A DNA stretch of 21,686 nucleotides from CAZJGG01 sp964545475 (lineage in GTDB: Bacteria > Bacillota > Clostridia > Lachnospirales > JAISER01), in assembly GCA_964545475.1 (NCBI GenBank), contig CAZJGG010000051.1:1-21686 (forward strand), read 5' to 3'. The notes under the pieces are model-generated. The model had not been told where the DNA came from and did not search any database. It was given only the letters and a program-made list of their open reading frames with translations. Positions 1 to 7,342 of the stretch are shown piece after piece (within the stretch, counting starts at the first letter, position 1; every line of letters begins with the position of its first letter). Made by a program: the position numbers and the translations under genes.

Positions 1-63
1 TCAGTTGGTTAGAGCGCCAGATTGTGGTTCTGGATGTCGTGGGTTCGAGTCCCATCATCCACC
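1..63 (+). tRNA. tRNA-His (GTG anticodon), 5' end cut by window edge
   Basis: The window opens inside the D-arm (TCAGTTGGTTAGAGC). The anticodon loop ATTGTGGTT carries GTG, the histidine anticodon. The T-arm has the standard GGGTTCGAGTCCC, and the 3' acceptor strand CATCCAC ends near 62 with C63 as discriminator, as expected for tRNA-His, where this C pairs with the extra G-1. No CCA is encoded. Roughly the first 13 bases lie outside the window. Confidence 0.93.
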
Positions 64-104
64 CGTCATTTAATTAAGAAAAGTTATTTTAATTTAAAGA
101 ACAT

Positions 105-177
105 GGGTTACTAGCTCAGCTGGTAGAGCACTGGACTTTTAATCCAGTTGTCCCGGGTTCGAGCCCCGGGTAACTCA
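105..177 (+). tRNA. tRNA-Lys (TTT anticodon)
   Basis: Complete cloverleaf of 73 bases. Acceptor arms GGGTTAC (105-111) and GTAACTC (170-176) pair with one G-U wobble. The D-arm is CTAGCTCAGCTGGTAGAGCA and the anticodon loop ACTTTTAAT carries TTT for lysine. The T-arm is CCGGGTTCGAGCCCCGG and the discriminator is A177. CCA is not encoded. It lies 41 bases after tRNA-His on the same strand, so the two are probably co-transcribed. Confidence 0.96.
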
Positions 178-181
178 CTCA

Positions 182-210
182 AAGTGCTATAATAAGGTAG
201 CGCTTTTTTT
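182..210 (+). terminator. Intrinsic terminator of the tRNA-His/tRNA-Lys transcript
   Basis: A stem AGTGCTA/TAGCGCT (one G-U pair) is followed directly by a run of seven T, a few bases after tRNA-Lys. It also lies just beyond the stop of the convergent DUF975 gene. Confidence 0.85.
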
Positions 211-225
211 GTTTATTTAATCCAT

Positions 226-810
226 TTAATTTGCATTAATTTCTGGCTTTAAAGATTTATAGAAGTTTGCAATAGTTGCTGAAATATAAGGAGCGGCATA
301 TATGGCGGCTATCCCAAATGTTACTATGCATAAAAGCCACCAACCTATAAATGATAACAACAAAACGAAAAAGTCCATTTTATGCCCATCCATTAAGCGC
401 TTACTTTCATTTAAAGCTTCTAATGCCGAAATATCAGGATCTTCTGCAAGAATATAAAAAGACATTGAATATGAAATTGATTTAATGATTCCTGGTATAA
501 TAAACAATAAAGACCACAAGAATATAAATAAACCCATCAACAATTGAAGTAAAAATGCTTTGTCGAAATATTTAAAGCCTTGAAAGATATCACCTAAATC
601 AGGAGATTTACCATCAATAAGAGATAGATAAATCATGGTTATTCCCAACAACATAACAGGTGTAATTACTAATGATGCAATATATCCTACAATTGGTATG
701 TATGCTAAGACACCACTTATTAGATTAACAACTAACGCACAACCAAATAAAATGCCTATATTACCTTTGATTTGAGATTTTGCCTTTTCTTTCAGCTCAG
801 TTCTCGACAT
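226..810 (-). CDS. DUF975 family multi-pass membrane protein
   Basis: A 194-residue integral membrane protein of the DUF975 family, whose function is not established. Recognisable family features are the N-terminal MSRTELKEKAK...GN...LFG, a central 'IFQGFKYFDKAFLLQLLMG' segment, the 'LLFIIPGIIKSISYSMSFYILAEDP' stretch, 'ALNESKRLMDGHKMDFFVLLLSFIGWWLL' and a C-terminal 'PYISATIANFYKSL'. At least four to five hydrophobic segments are visible. I chose the ATG at 810 and not the one at 825: the sequence GGGAG sits 8 bases before 810, and the upstream ATG would overlap that ribosome binding site. The gene has its own promoter and stands alone between the tRNA terminator and the terminator of the anti-sigma gene. 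Its physiological role cannot be read from context. Confidence 0.85.
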   Translation of the reverse strand: MSRTELKEKAKSQIKGNIGILFGCALVVNLISGVLAYIPIVGYIASLVITPVMLLGITMIYLSLIDGKSPDLGDIFQGFKYFDKAFLLQLLMGLFIFLWSLLFIIPGIIKSISYSMSFYILAEDPDISALEALNESKRLMDGHKMDFFVLLLSFIGWWLLCIVTFGIAAIYAAPYISATIANFYKSLKPEINAN

Positions 811-854
811 AAAACACGCTCCCATATAATTTTTTGTTTTTAAAACATATATTA

Positions 855-883
855 AGTATACTTTAAATTTATTAAAGTTTCAA
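855..883 (-). promoter_or_regulatory. Sigma-A-type promoter of the DUF975 gene
   Basis: Read on the minus strand, -35 TTGAAA (883-878), 17-base spacer and -10 TATACT (860-855). Transcription should start near 848, giving a leader of about 38 bases. Confidence 0.6.
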
Positions 884-909
884 CTTCTACTTTGAGTATT
901 TTAAACTAT

Positions 910-960
910 AAAAACCGTGTTAATTGCTACTTAAATAAGCTAGCAACTAACACGGTTTTT
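910..960 (-). terminator. Terminator of the sigma/anti-sigma operon
   Basis: An inverted repeat with 20-base arms (910-929 and 941-960, one mismatch) and an 11-base loop. It contains CCGTGTTA and is flanked by A-run and T-run, so on the minus strand the stem ends in a U-run 16 bases after the anti-sigma stop codon. The symmetry would let it work in both directions. Confidence 0.85.
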
Positions 961-976
961 ATTTTGAAATGAGGGC

Positions 977-1831
977 TTATTTGCTATACGTCGATAAATC
1001 TACGCTGTCTATAATGGCTTGGCGTTCTTTTTCTTCAAACCCGAAAAACACAAGAGAATACTCATAATTATTTATTTTTGTTGTTGCGATATGCGCAGTT
1101 CTTTCGCCAGTATCGTCGCTTTCTGTAAGAGTCGTAAATTCAATTCCGTCTTTGTTCACATAAGAGCCAAGGCTACCTTCGTCAATATCTGTGCTTGTAA
1201 TTTTGCTTACGGCGATATTGCTGTCAATCAAGGTTTCTCTTGTTGTTGTAATGCCAAACATACGACCGTTATTGTCTTCATAGTCCAACCATATATAATC
1301 ATTTTTTGCATTTGGGTAATTAAATGTTTGTCCCTTTGCGCTCGCAAGCTTCATTTCCGGCATCCCGGATGGAATAATTAAATTAATTTCCATTTTTGCT
1401 TCTGCTTCTTCAATAGTATTAAAAGTTAAGTCCTCGCTTTCTACGCTGTTTACACCGGGAATAAAATCAATTTCGCTTGCAAGTTTTTCGGCTTCCGCTT
1501 CGGTCATTTCTTGGTCTGTTACTATATTAACAAGTTTTCCGTCTTTAACAAATGTGAACATATTAAGTACATTTGAAGCAAACGCTGTAATACCCATTGT
1601 ACATACGATAGCGGCAACAATAGCAATTTGAATAATTTTTTTATGTTTCATATTAGATTTAACCTCCATATTTTTATTTATTATTTTTGCGGCAAACTCC
1701 TTATAGTCCTCTGCCTCTATAGTTTGGTTTTCCATATGAAGCAAAGCGTCTAAACCGTTGTTAACGCTGTTTAAATCCATGCTGTCAATTGAACGGTCTA
1801 TATCTTTTAATAACTTTTGCTTTTTGTTCAT
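977..1831 (-). CDS. Membrane anti-sigma-like protein with DUF4367-type extracellular domain
   Basis: A 284-residue single-pass protein. Residues 1-64 are charged and cytoplasmic (MNKKQKLLKDIDRSIDSMDL), residues about 65-86 form one membrane helix (IIQIAIVAAIVCTMGITAFA), and the rest is outside. The segment from about 150 to the end, with 'IPSGMPEMKLASAKGQTFNYP...YIWLDYEDNNGRMFGI' and a final 'FFGFEEKERQAIIDSV', resembles the DUF4367 domain often found in Clostridial anti-sigma or sporulation-associated proteins. It lies 83 bases downstream of an ECF-type sigma factor gene in the same direction. The standard reading is that it holds the sigma factor inactive and senses an envelope signal. A strong AGGAG lies 8 bases before the ATG. 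No zinc-binding HxxxCxxC motif of the ZAS class is present, so the inhibitor fold is a different one. The anti-sigma role is inferred from topology and context. Confidence 0.75.
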   Translation of the reverse strand: MNKKQKLLKDIDRSIDSMDLNSVNNGLDALLHMENQTIEAEDYKEFAAKIINKNMEVKSNMKHKKIIQIAIVAAIVCTMGITAFASNVLNMFTFVKDGKLVNIVTDQEMTEAEAEKLASEIDFIPGVNSVESEDLTFNTIEEAEAKMEINLIIPSGMPEMKLASAKGQTFNYPNAKNDYIWLDYEDNNGRMFGITTTRETLIDSNIAVSKITSTDIDEGSLGSYVNKDGIEFTTLTESDDTGERTAHIATTKINNYEYSLVFFGFEEKERQAIIDSVDLSTYSK

Positions 1832-1854
1832 TGGAAATTTCTCCTTTCACATTC

Positions 1855-1916
1855 AAACGGCCATTTGATTGTTCATTTATATATGTATTAAATATGTTAA
1901 ATGTAACTTGCCGTTT
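1855..1916. repeat. Short inverted repeat between sigma and anti-sigma genes
   Basis: Arms AAACGGC (1855-1861) and GCCGTTT (1910-1916), separated by 48 bases, fill almost the whole gap between the two genes. No U-run follows. It may fold in the mRNA and set the ratio of the two products, or be chance. Confidence 0.3.
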
Positions 1917-2466
1917 AAAAATTAAATTCTTGTTTTGCAACTTCAGATACAATTCCTTTTATTTCTCGGCGTAAGCGAACAAAACGCATTCTTACTGCCG
2001 TTTCCTCCAAGCCAAGTATTTCTGCAATTTCTCCCATGGTTTTTTTGCTTATATAATATAAATTATATAATTTAAGCTTTTCGTCTGATAGATGTGATAA
2101 TACATTATCTATATACTCGTCTTCGTTAATTTCCTTGTCTAGGGCAAAAGTTATATCAGAATTAATATCTGGTATACCCTTTGCAATCTCGTCGGCTGAT
2201 TCTTCTTTAAGCAAGCGCAGAAAGCTTTCCCTCTTTGCTTTCTTACATAATATTTTTGCTGTTTGAAACAAAAATCCTCCGGGGTTTGGATGATGAGAGA
2301 GTTTATCTATTTTTTGGAAAGCCAAAAGAAATACTTCTTGGGTACAGTCTTTAGCCATAGTTTCATTACCTAGGCTAAAAAATAGATAATGAAGTATTTT
2401 CTCGTAATATTCTTTACACAATTTTTCAAATTTTTCTGTTTGCGATTTCTTCCGATTAAATAACAA
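1915..2466 (-). CDS. ECF-type RNA polymerase sigma factor
   Basis: A 183-residue sigma-70 family protein with only regions 2 and 4. Region 2 runs about 12-80 and includes the core-binding helix signature 'DCTQEVFLLAFQKI' (40-53). Region 4 runs about 125-172 with the helix-turn-helix 'MGEIAEILGLEETAVRMRFVRLRREI', which would bind the -35 element. Length and architecture are normal for the group. The start is a TTG at 2466: a clear GAGGTGAT lies 7 bases before it, and no ATG is available in the right place. Directly downstream comes a membrane protein that looks like its anti-sigma factor, so the pair probably forms an envelope-stress or signal-responsive switch. I see no convincing self-recognised promoter upstream. 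The target genes cannot be told from this window; the neighbouring exported proteins are possible. Confidence 0.88.
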   Translation of the reverse strand: MLFNRKKSQTEKFEKLCKEYYEKILHYLFFSLGNETMAKDCTQEVFLLAFQKIDKLSHHPNPGGFLFQTAKILCKKAKRESFLRLLKEESADEIAKGIPDINSDITFALDKEINEDEYIDNVLSHLSDEKLKLYNLYYISKKTMGEIAEILGLEETAVRMRFVRLRREIKGIVSEVAKQEFNF

Positions 2467-2533
2467 ATGTATATCACCTCACTTTATTATGTCTTAATAT
2501 GTTATGATGTAACTGAAATAAATAAAATTAAAT

Positions 2534-2580
2534 AAAAAATAACCAGCTCTTAGGAAAACAAGAAGTACTGGTTATTTTTT
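2534..2580 (-). terminator. Terminator of the polysaccharide deacetylase gene
   Basis: Perfect 13-base arms AAAAAATAACCAG (2534-2546) and CTGGTTATTTTTT (2568-2580) around a 21-base loop. On the minus strand the stem ends in a U-run about 20 bases after the deacetylase stop. Confidence 0.85.
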
Positions 2581-2601
2581 ATTAACAAGTTATAATAGCC
2601 A

Positions 2602-3738
2602 TTATTTTTTCTCTTGTGAATGCTCTAAATCATAAATATTTAAAACTTTGCCGTTTAGGTTTTGAGCGTCAATATATTGGGTGGCTTTTGCCGGCACTGA
2701 AATTACGTCAGGGTTGCCGTCTGAAATATACTTTAATTCAGGGTTTTCTTTATATTTGCGTATTTGCCAGCCCAAGTCAGTGGAAGCGCAGTCTGTGCCT
2801 CTTACTCGTGGGGCATTGATAATATCAAAACCAACGTTGTTTGGCGTTGCCGTTTGGGAAATAGGGCTTGCTCTAAATGCAATTTTATATTCGTAGCTTG
2901 TTCCGTCATAAGAACCTTTAAGAGCTAGGTCTCGTAAATATTTTTTAGGTCTTTCGCCATAAGGGTATGCAACGCTTAACATTTTATACCCAGGTAGAGT
3001 TTCGTTAACAAGTTTTTCGAGCTTTGCGAGTTCCATTTGAACTTTTTCGCTGCTTAATTTGCTTAACATAGGATGAGAATATGTGTGGTTGCCAAGTTCA
3101 TATCCGTTATCTACCAAATATTTAAAACGCTCTTCTAAAGTGCCCTTACCGTGAAAGGAAGGTCGCCCAGTACCGTTTATATAAAATACAGCGGCCTTAC
3201 CAAAGTCTGGGTGCTCTTCTGCAAATTTGTTCATAATGTCAACGGCACAATCTTTGGCAGGGACGAGCTTACCGTTTTCTTCCTCAAAGGAAAACGCAGT
3301 GCTAAGACCATCATCAAAAGTAAGTACAACAGGAGTAAAACCGGCTGCTACTTTTATGTCATTATTTATATAATCCTCAACGGAAATTGGTCTAAAGCCG
3401 TTATCATACAATGCCTGCAAATCGGATTTAAAACCCGCAATAGTACGCATATACGGGGCAGACTGAACATCTTTATCAAGCCCATGATACATTAAAACCA
3501 TTATTTGACCGGTTTCGTTAGGCAAAATGTTTTTAAAGTCTAGAGATAAAGAAAGCCTTTGCAATATCGGAGATGTTAACGGCGATTTGTCTGGCGGGAA
3601 TAGTTTATCTATAAACGGAATAGAATTCATTATATTTAAAAAAGCTTTGTCGTCCTTTGCATATAAATTGCTTGTGCTTGAAAAAACCATGCTTATGCAC
3701 AAGCTTAGTGCCGCTAATTTTCTAGTTAGTCTCCTCAT
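2602..3738 (-). CDS. Secreted polysaccharide deacetylase (carbohydrate esterase family 4)
   Basis: A 378-residue exported NodB-type deacetylase. An N-terminal signal peptide (MRRLTRKLAALSLCISMVFS...LYA, probable cut after residue 27) leads into a linker and the catalytic domain. Motif 1 is LTFDDG (139-144, supplying the catalytic base Asp and a metal Asp). Motif 2 is NHTYSH (217-222, the two metal-binding His). A motif-3-like AYPYG is at 257-261. An MYHG at 83-86 marks the start of the fold, as in many Firmicute members. Family knowledge says such enzymes remove acetyl groups from N-acetylated wall or extracellular glycans, using a divalent metal. No LysM or choline-binding domain is visible. 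The ATG at 3738 follows AAAGGG at 7 bases. The gene is monocistronic with its own promoter and terminator. The precise glycan substrate is unknown. Confidence 0.92.
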   Translation of the reverse strand: MRRLTRKLAALSLCISMVFSSTSNLYAKDDKAFLNIMNSIPFIDKLFPPDKSPLTSPILQRLSLSLDFKNILPNETGQIMVLMYHGLDKDVQSAPYMRTIAGFKSDLQALYDNGFRPISVEDYINNDIKVAAGFTPVVLTFDDGLSTAFSFEEENGKLVPAKDCAVDIMNKFAEEHPDFGKAAVFYINGTGRPSFHGKGTLEERFKYLVDNGYELGNHTYSHPMLSKLSSEKVQMELAKLEKLVNETLPGYKMLSVAYPYGERPKKYLRDLALKGSYDGTSYEYKIAFRASPISQTATPNNVGFDIINAPRVRGTDCASTDLGWQIRKYKENPELKYISDGNPDVISVPAKATQYIDAQNLNGKVLNIYDLEHSQEKK

Positions 3739-3769
3739 AATAAAACCCTTTCACAAATGTACATAATTT

Positions 3770-3798
3770 AATATATCATAATTAAAAAAGACTTTCAA
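3770..3798 (-). promoter_or_regulatory. Sigma-A-type promoter of the deacetylase gene
   Basis: On the minus strand, -35 TTGAAA (3798-3793), 17-base spacer, -10 TATATT (3775-3770), 31 bases before the start codon. The region is very AT-rich, so chance matches are easier here. Confidence 0.45.
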
Positions 3799-3961
3799 TA
3801 TATTATACGTTTTTTAACAAATATAATTCTCCACTGAAATAATATTAAAACAATTGTAAAATAAACGATAACGGGGAAATTTTGGGTAATGTTTTATAAG
3901 CATAAACATAAAAATTATTAAAAAATATATATGAAAATTTGTAATTTATTATATTTTTGCA

Positions 3962-3990
3962 TTGACTAGAAGTATTTGGTTGGTTATAAT
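3962..3990 (+). promoter_or_regulatory. Strong sigma-A-type promoter of the AcsE-like gene
   Basis: -35 TTGACT (3962-3967), 17-base spacer, perfect -10 TATAAT (3985-3990). Transcription should start near 3997, just before the palindromic element at 4001, which makes a leader of about 147 bases. The rest of the gap 3799-3961 is AT-rich and holds nothing else I can identify. Confidence 0.75.
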
Positions 3991-4000
3991 TGTAATGTTA

Positions 4001-4106
4001 GGTAGAGCAATTTGACAAAACATTGACAGGTGTGGAGCAGGAACAGCAAACGATTCACCGCTGTTCCTGAGAACATAGCTGTTTATGTTTTTGCAAATAG
4101 CTATAT
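4001..4106. repeat. Dispersed imperfect palindrome, long copy with nested hairpin
   Basis: The left arm (4001-4033) is identical over 33 bases to 11622-11654, and the right arm (4071-4106) matches 11661-11696 with two differences. The two arms of each copy are themselves imperfect inverted repeats (left TAGAGCAATTTG... against the complement of ...AAATAGCTATA), so each copy can fold into one long hairpin. This copy carries 37 bases at the tip (4034-4070), against 6 in the other. That insert contains a perfect 10-base stem CAGGAACAGC/GCTGTTCCTG (4038-4047 and 4060-4069). The element resembles a small non-coding palindromic repeat or miniature inverted-repeat element; no target-site duplication could be established. 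Confidence 0.8.
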
Positions 4107-4108
4107 TA

Positions 4109-4116
4109 TTTTTTTT
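4109..4116 (+). promoter_or_regulatory. U-run after the leader palindrome: possible attenuator
   Basis: Eight consecutive T follow the base of the palindrome by three bases. The order is promoter (3962-3990), hairpin (4003-4105), U-run, then Shine-Dalgarno (4131-4136). This could end part of the transcripts before the coding region. The spacing and AT-rich stem base are less good than in the window's clear terminators. Confidence 0.35.
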
Positions 4117-4143
4117 AAATAAATTTCATTAGGAGGTAAGCGA

Positions 4144-4944
4144 ATGATTATCGTAGGCGAAAAATTAAACAGCACGTTAAAAGCGATTAGACCAGCTATG
4201 GAAAACAGAGACGAGGCAACAATTATTGACGTAGCAAAAAAACAGTATGAAGCAGGCTCTACATTTATTGACTTGAATGCAGGTATGTTCCACACGACAG
4301 AGGTTGAAACGCTTGAATGGCTTGTAAACACTGTACAGGGGGCTATAGACGCTCCACTTGCACTAGACTCTCCAAACCCGGCAGCTCTCAAACGTGCATT
4401 ACAGGTTAACAAAAATCCAAAGCCTTTAATTAACTCTATTACAGATGAAAAAGACCGTTTTAACGAAATTGCATCTTTGCTTAGCGAATACGAAGCAGGC
4501 GTAGTTGCCCTTTGTATGGACGACGACGGAATGCCGGAAACAACTGAGGACCGTTTCCGAATTGCCGAAAGTCTTATAGGTAAACTTACAAAAATTGGAT
4601 TAAAACATGATGACATTTACATTGATCCTATGATTCGCCCAATTGGTACCGGCTCTCATTACGGTATAGTAGCGCTTAACACCATGCGTGCTGTAAAAGA
4701 GAAATTCCCAGAAGTACATATTATGTGCGGCTTAAGTAACATTTCTTTCGGTATACCTGCCCGTAAAGTGTTGAATCAAGTATTTTTGGTTTCTGCAATG
4801 AACGCTGGTATGGACGGCGCAATATTAGACCCACTGGATAAAAAGCTTATGACATTCCTATACGCTTCCGATGCTATTTTAGGCAACGATGAATATTGCT
4901 TAAATTATCTTGAAAAATTCCGTGAAGGTCTTATTGAGGCATAA
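4144..4944 (+). CDS. Methyltetrahydrofolate methyltransferase (AcsE/MeTr-like, pterin-binding TIM barrel)
   Basis: 266 residues, the usual length of AcsE-type enzymes, which transfer the methyl group of 5-methyltetrahydrofolate to cob(I)alamin on a corrinoid protein. The pterin-binding barrel signatures are in order: IVGEKLNS (3-10), FIDLNAG (41-47), LALDSPNP (72-79), INSIT (96-100), YIDPMI (159-164), CGLSNISFG (195-203). D75, N97, D161 and N199 fall at or next to the positions of the pterin-contacting residues known for the Moorella enzyme (established family knowledge, recalled and not aligned here). A perfect AGGAGG lies 7 bases before the ATG. No corrinoid iron-sulfur protein, CO dehydrogenase or other methyltransferase gene is next to it, so it is an orphan here and its methyl acceptor is unknown. 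It is convergent with the DUF3881 gene across a shared terminator. A dihydropteroate synthase is unlikely given its length and motif set. Confidence 0.85.
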   Translation: MIIVGEKLNSTLKAIRPAMENRDEATIIDVAKKQYEAGSTFIDLNAGMFHTTEVETLEWLVNTVQGAIDAPLALDSPNPAALKRALQVNKNPKPLINSITDEKDRFNEIASLLSEYEAGVVALCMDDDGMPETTEDRFRIAESLIGKLTKIGLKHDDIYIDPMIRPIGTGSHYGIVALNTMRAVKEKFPEVHIMCGLSNISFGIPARKVLNQVFLVSAMNAGMDGAILDPLDKKLMTFLYASDAILGNDEYCLNYLEKFREGLIEA

Positions 4945-4987
4945 ATATCACTGAAAACTGTACCGATTTTAAACAGACTATAAAATT

Positions 4988-5036
4988 AAAACACTGATTT
5001 ATTACACGGAATCTCCAGTGAATTAATCAGTGTTTT
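4988..5036. terminator. Bidirectional terminator between the AcsE-like gene and the DUF3881 operon
   Basis: Arms AAAACACTGATTTATT (4988-5003) and AATTAATCAGTGTTTT (5021-5036, one mismatch), with a T-run to 5038. Both strands show a stem followed by a U-run, and it sits between two convergent stop codons. Confidence 0.88.
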
Positions 5037-5057
5037 TTAATTAGAATATGGCTAAAT

Positions 5058-5918
5058 CTATGCAATAATTCGTCCTTGGAAAAAGCAGCTTCCCATAAAA
5101 CGCATTCCTACTGAGGGAACACCCATTAAGTCATTTTCGTTAATACATATTTCAAGCTTAGTTCCTGTTACATCTAAAACCATTCTGTATATATTTTCAT
5201 GGGTTTTGGAATTTGTTTCTTTGTCTAAAAGCTCAATTTCCCCCAAAACTGAATAATAGCAGTCATTGTCTTTAATTGGTATAAACAAGCTTTCGATAAC
5301 TGATAAAAGGTCTTCTTTTTTAAGCCTTTCAAGCATTGCTTCTATAGTTTCAAGCTCTTGGTTTTCAATTATTTCTAAGGCTTTTTTATCGCCGGAGCGC
5401 GCTTTTTTAGCCAAGTCTTTATAATTTTCATTTTCGTCTTGCTTAAAAGTTTGGCAGCATTCATTTTTAACAATAGGTATTAATACTTTTCCGCTTATAG
5501 ACATGCCAACTACGTTTACTTTAGAAAATTTTCGGTCGGTATCGCATATTTCGAAATAATCAAGAACGTTTTGAAGAAGAAAAAATATTTCGTTACCTGT
5601 TTGGGAATCGTGGGCAGTAACCGTATAGTTGCCGTTTTGCATTTCTACAGAAATTTCGTCACAATCGAGGTCGTTAAGAGCAATGCGGTATGGGGAATAA
5701 TAATCTATTGCAGTTTCTTCCTGCTCGTTAAGGCTTCCTCTTAAGTAAACCCCAAAGTCCGAGCCATATTTTTTATAAAATTCTACGTAAATATCAGTGT
5801 TATTTTTACCCAGAATGTATTTTTCATCGGAATCGTTTGTTACGGTGTTAATAATATCTTTCATATAGTGTTTAGGAATGTCGCTAAAGCCTATGGCATT
5901 AAAGTATTTGTTATTCAT
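5058..5918 (-). CDS. DUF3881-like cytoplasmic protein of unknown function
   Basis: 286 residues without signal peptide or membrane helix. The start 'MNNKYFNAIGFSDI' and overall length recall the DUF3881 family that I know mainly from Lachnospiraceae; no function has been assigned. The middle (about 168-215) is a helical, charged stretch 'DLAKKARSGDKKALEIIENQELETIEAMLERLKKEDLLSVIESLF'. The end is beta-rich (YRMVLDVTGTKLEICINENDLMGVPSVGMRFMGSCFFQGRI). A perfect AGGAGG lies 6 bases before the ATG. It is the last gene of the zapA operon, 29 bases after the penicillin-binding protein gene, so it is probably made with the division proteins. That is context only and no evidence of a division role. 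Confidence 0.7.
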   Translation of the reverse strand: MNNKYFNAIGFSDIPKHYMKDIINTVTNDSDEKYILGKNNTDIYVEFYKKYGSDFGVYLRGSLNEQEETAIDYYSPYRIALNDLDCDEISVEMQNGNYTVTAHDSQTGNEIFFLLQNVLDYFEICDTDRKFSKVNVVGMSISGKVLIPIVKNECCQTFKQDENENYKDLAKKARSGDKKALEIIENQELETIEAMLERLKKEDLLSVIESLFIPIKDNDCYYSVLGEIELLDKETNSKTHENIYRMVLDVTGTKLEICINENDLMGVPSVGMRFMGSCFFQGRIIA

Positions 5919-5947
5919 AATTAACCTCCTAGCTATTCAGTGGTTAC

Positions 5948-7342
5948 TTAATCAGCTGTGACATATGCGTTTATAATGTCTTTAGTTATTTGTACAGCTT
6001 TTTTAGGACCATCTGAATTTTCGAGTATTATTGAAACTGCAATTTGAGGGTTGTCCGCCGGGGCAAATGCAACAAACCAGCCATGGTCTGCTCCTTGGGG
6101 GTTTTCAGCAGTCCCGGTTTTTGCGGCAATTTCTATTCCGTTAATTTTAGCGTTAACTCCTGTTCCGTTTTCAACAGTTCCTACCATTAAATTTTTTAAA
6201 TTTTCGCTTTCTTCAAGAGTAAAAACTTGTTCCAGAGGGGTTGGGAAATTCTTTAAGACGGTATAACCGTTATTAGTTTTAACGTAATCTACAACGTAAG
6301 GTTCCATCATTAAACCACCGTTTGCTATAGCAGATACTATCATTGCCATATGAACAGGAGTTGTAAGAGTTTTACCTTGCCCGATAGATGTTTCCACAAT
6401 TTCCGAAACGCTGGAACTATTATTAAGTACAAATGAAGATTTAGAATAAGGCAACGGAAAATCATATTCTTTATTAAAGTATAACCTGTCGGAAACACTT
6501 TTTAAAACGTCTCCGCCCATATCCAAGCCGACTGTTGAAAAAAAAGTATTGCAAGATACAGCAAAGGCTTTTGACATATCTTCTTCTCCGTGAGATTTGT
6601 TTTTGGCGCAGTGTATTTTTTTGCTTCCAAACTCTGTAACACCCTCACAGTTGTAATGTGTATCTTCAAAGCTGTTTTCTAAAGCGGCGGCGGCTGTTAT
6701 AATTTTAAATATAGAGCCGGGGGGATAAAGCCCTTGGGTCGCTCTGTTTAAAAGAGGACTGTTCTTTTCGTCTTTTATAAGTTTTTCCCAATTTTTGGTC
6801 AATTCATTCGGATTAAAGGCAGGATATGAAACCATTGATAAAATTTTGCCTGTTGTAGGCTCTAATACTACAACAGAGCCTCTTTGTTTTCCAAGCCATT
6901 TATATATTTTTTGCTGTAAGTCCGAATCAACTGTTAAAACCAAGTTGTTGCCCTGTAAAGGTTTATCAAGAAAGAAATGGTTAAAGCGTTGCACAACCTC
7001 TAGATCCAGCCGTTGAAGCATAAAATTGTATTTGCTTTCAACTCCTGAACGCCCAAGGTTTGAATAACCTACTAAATGAGCAAAGGTCTCTCCGAATGGA
7101 TAATTACGTTCTCCGTTTATGTTAGTGGCTAATACATTGCCTTTGGCATCAAGTATTTCCCCACGTAAAATTTCCTGTTCGCTTAAGGTATTTCTGGGGT
7201 TTGCTGTGTTTTCCACAATTTTTTGACCGTCGTACAGCACAAGCTTTAAAAGATAAACAATGAGAACGGCAAAGAGCAAAAAGAAAAGCCAAAAGACTCT
7301 TCTTATATTTTTTTTTATATCTGCTGAATGACCGATTTTCAT
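5948..7342 (-). CDS. Class B penicillin-binding protein (D,D-transpeptidase)
   Basis: 464 residues. A short cytoplasmic tail and one membrane helix (about 17-37) are followed by a compact N-terminal region and a transpeptidase domain that cross-links peptidoglycan outside the membrane. The three active-site motifs are present: S210-I-F-K213 (in PPGSIFKI), S263-C-N265, and K408-T-G410 (in AAKTGTAE). 'RGEILDAKGNVLATN' (60-74) is the usual class B opening motif. The protein is shorter than full FtsI or PBP2, which fits the PbpA-like small class B proteins that pair with a SEDS polymerase. Its ATG overlaps the stop of the upstream SEDS gene (TAATG), so the two are translationally coupled and probably form one polymerase/transpeptidase complex. 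Whether this pair serves septation or elongation cannot be settled by sequence alone. Confidence 0.93.
   Translation of the reverse strand: MKIGHSADIKKNIRRVFWLFFLLFAVLIVYLLKLVLYDGQKIVENTANPRNTLSEQEILRGEILDAKGNVLATNINGERNYPFGETFAHLVGYSNLGRSGVESKYNFMLQRLDLEVVQRFNHFFLDKPLQGNNLVLTVDSDLQQKIYKWLGKQRGSVVVLEPTTGKILSMVSYPAFNPNELTKNWEKLIKDEKNSPLLNRATQGLYPPGSIFKIITAAAALENSFEDTHYNCEGVTEFGSKKIHCAKNKSHGEEDMSKAFAVSCNTFFSTVGLDMGGDVLKSVSDRLYFNKEYDFPLPYSKSSFVLNNSSSVSEIVETSIGQGKTLTTPVHMAMIVSAIANGGLMMEPYVVDYVKTNNGYTVLKNFPTPLEQVFTLEESENLKNLMVGTVENGTGVNAKINGIEIAAKTGTAENPQGADHGWFVAFAPADNPQIAVSIILENSDGPKKAVQITKDIINAYVTAD

Noticed and set aside
1019..1381. Plus-strand open frame inside the anti-sigma gene
   Set aside because: Cysteine- and phenylalanine-rich composition typical of a shadow frame; the minus-strand gene has a good ribosome site and membrane topology.
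4001..4136. Tetrahydrofolate or cobalamin riboswitch before the AcsE-like gene
   Set aside because: I could not find the conserved core motifs of either class, and most of the leader is explained by a repeat that also occurs before zapA.
4101..4616. Minus-strand open frame opposite the AcsE-like gene
   Set aside because: It is a serine-rich antisense shadow of a conserved coding region and extends into the leader; no ribosome site.
5058..5918. DUF3881-like protein as a member of the penicillin-binding complex
   Set aside because: It has no signal peptide or membrane helix; only operon position links it to the complex, so no such function was assigned.
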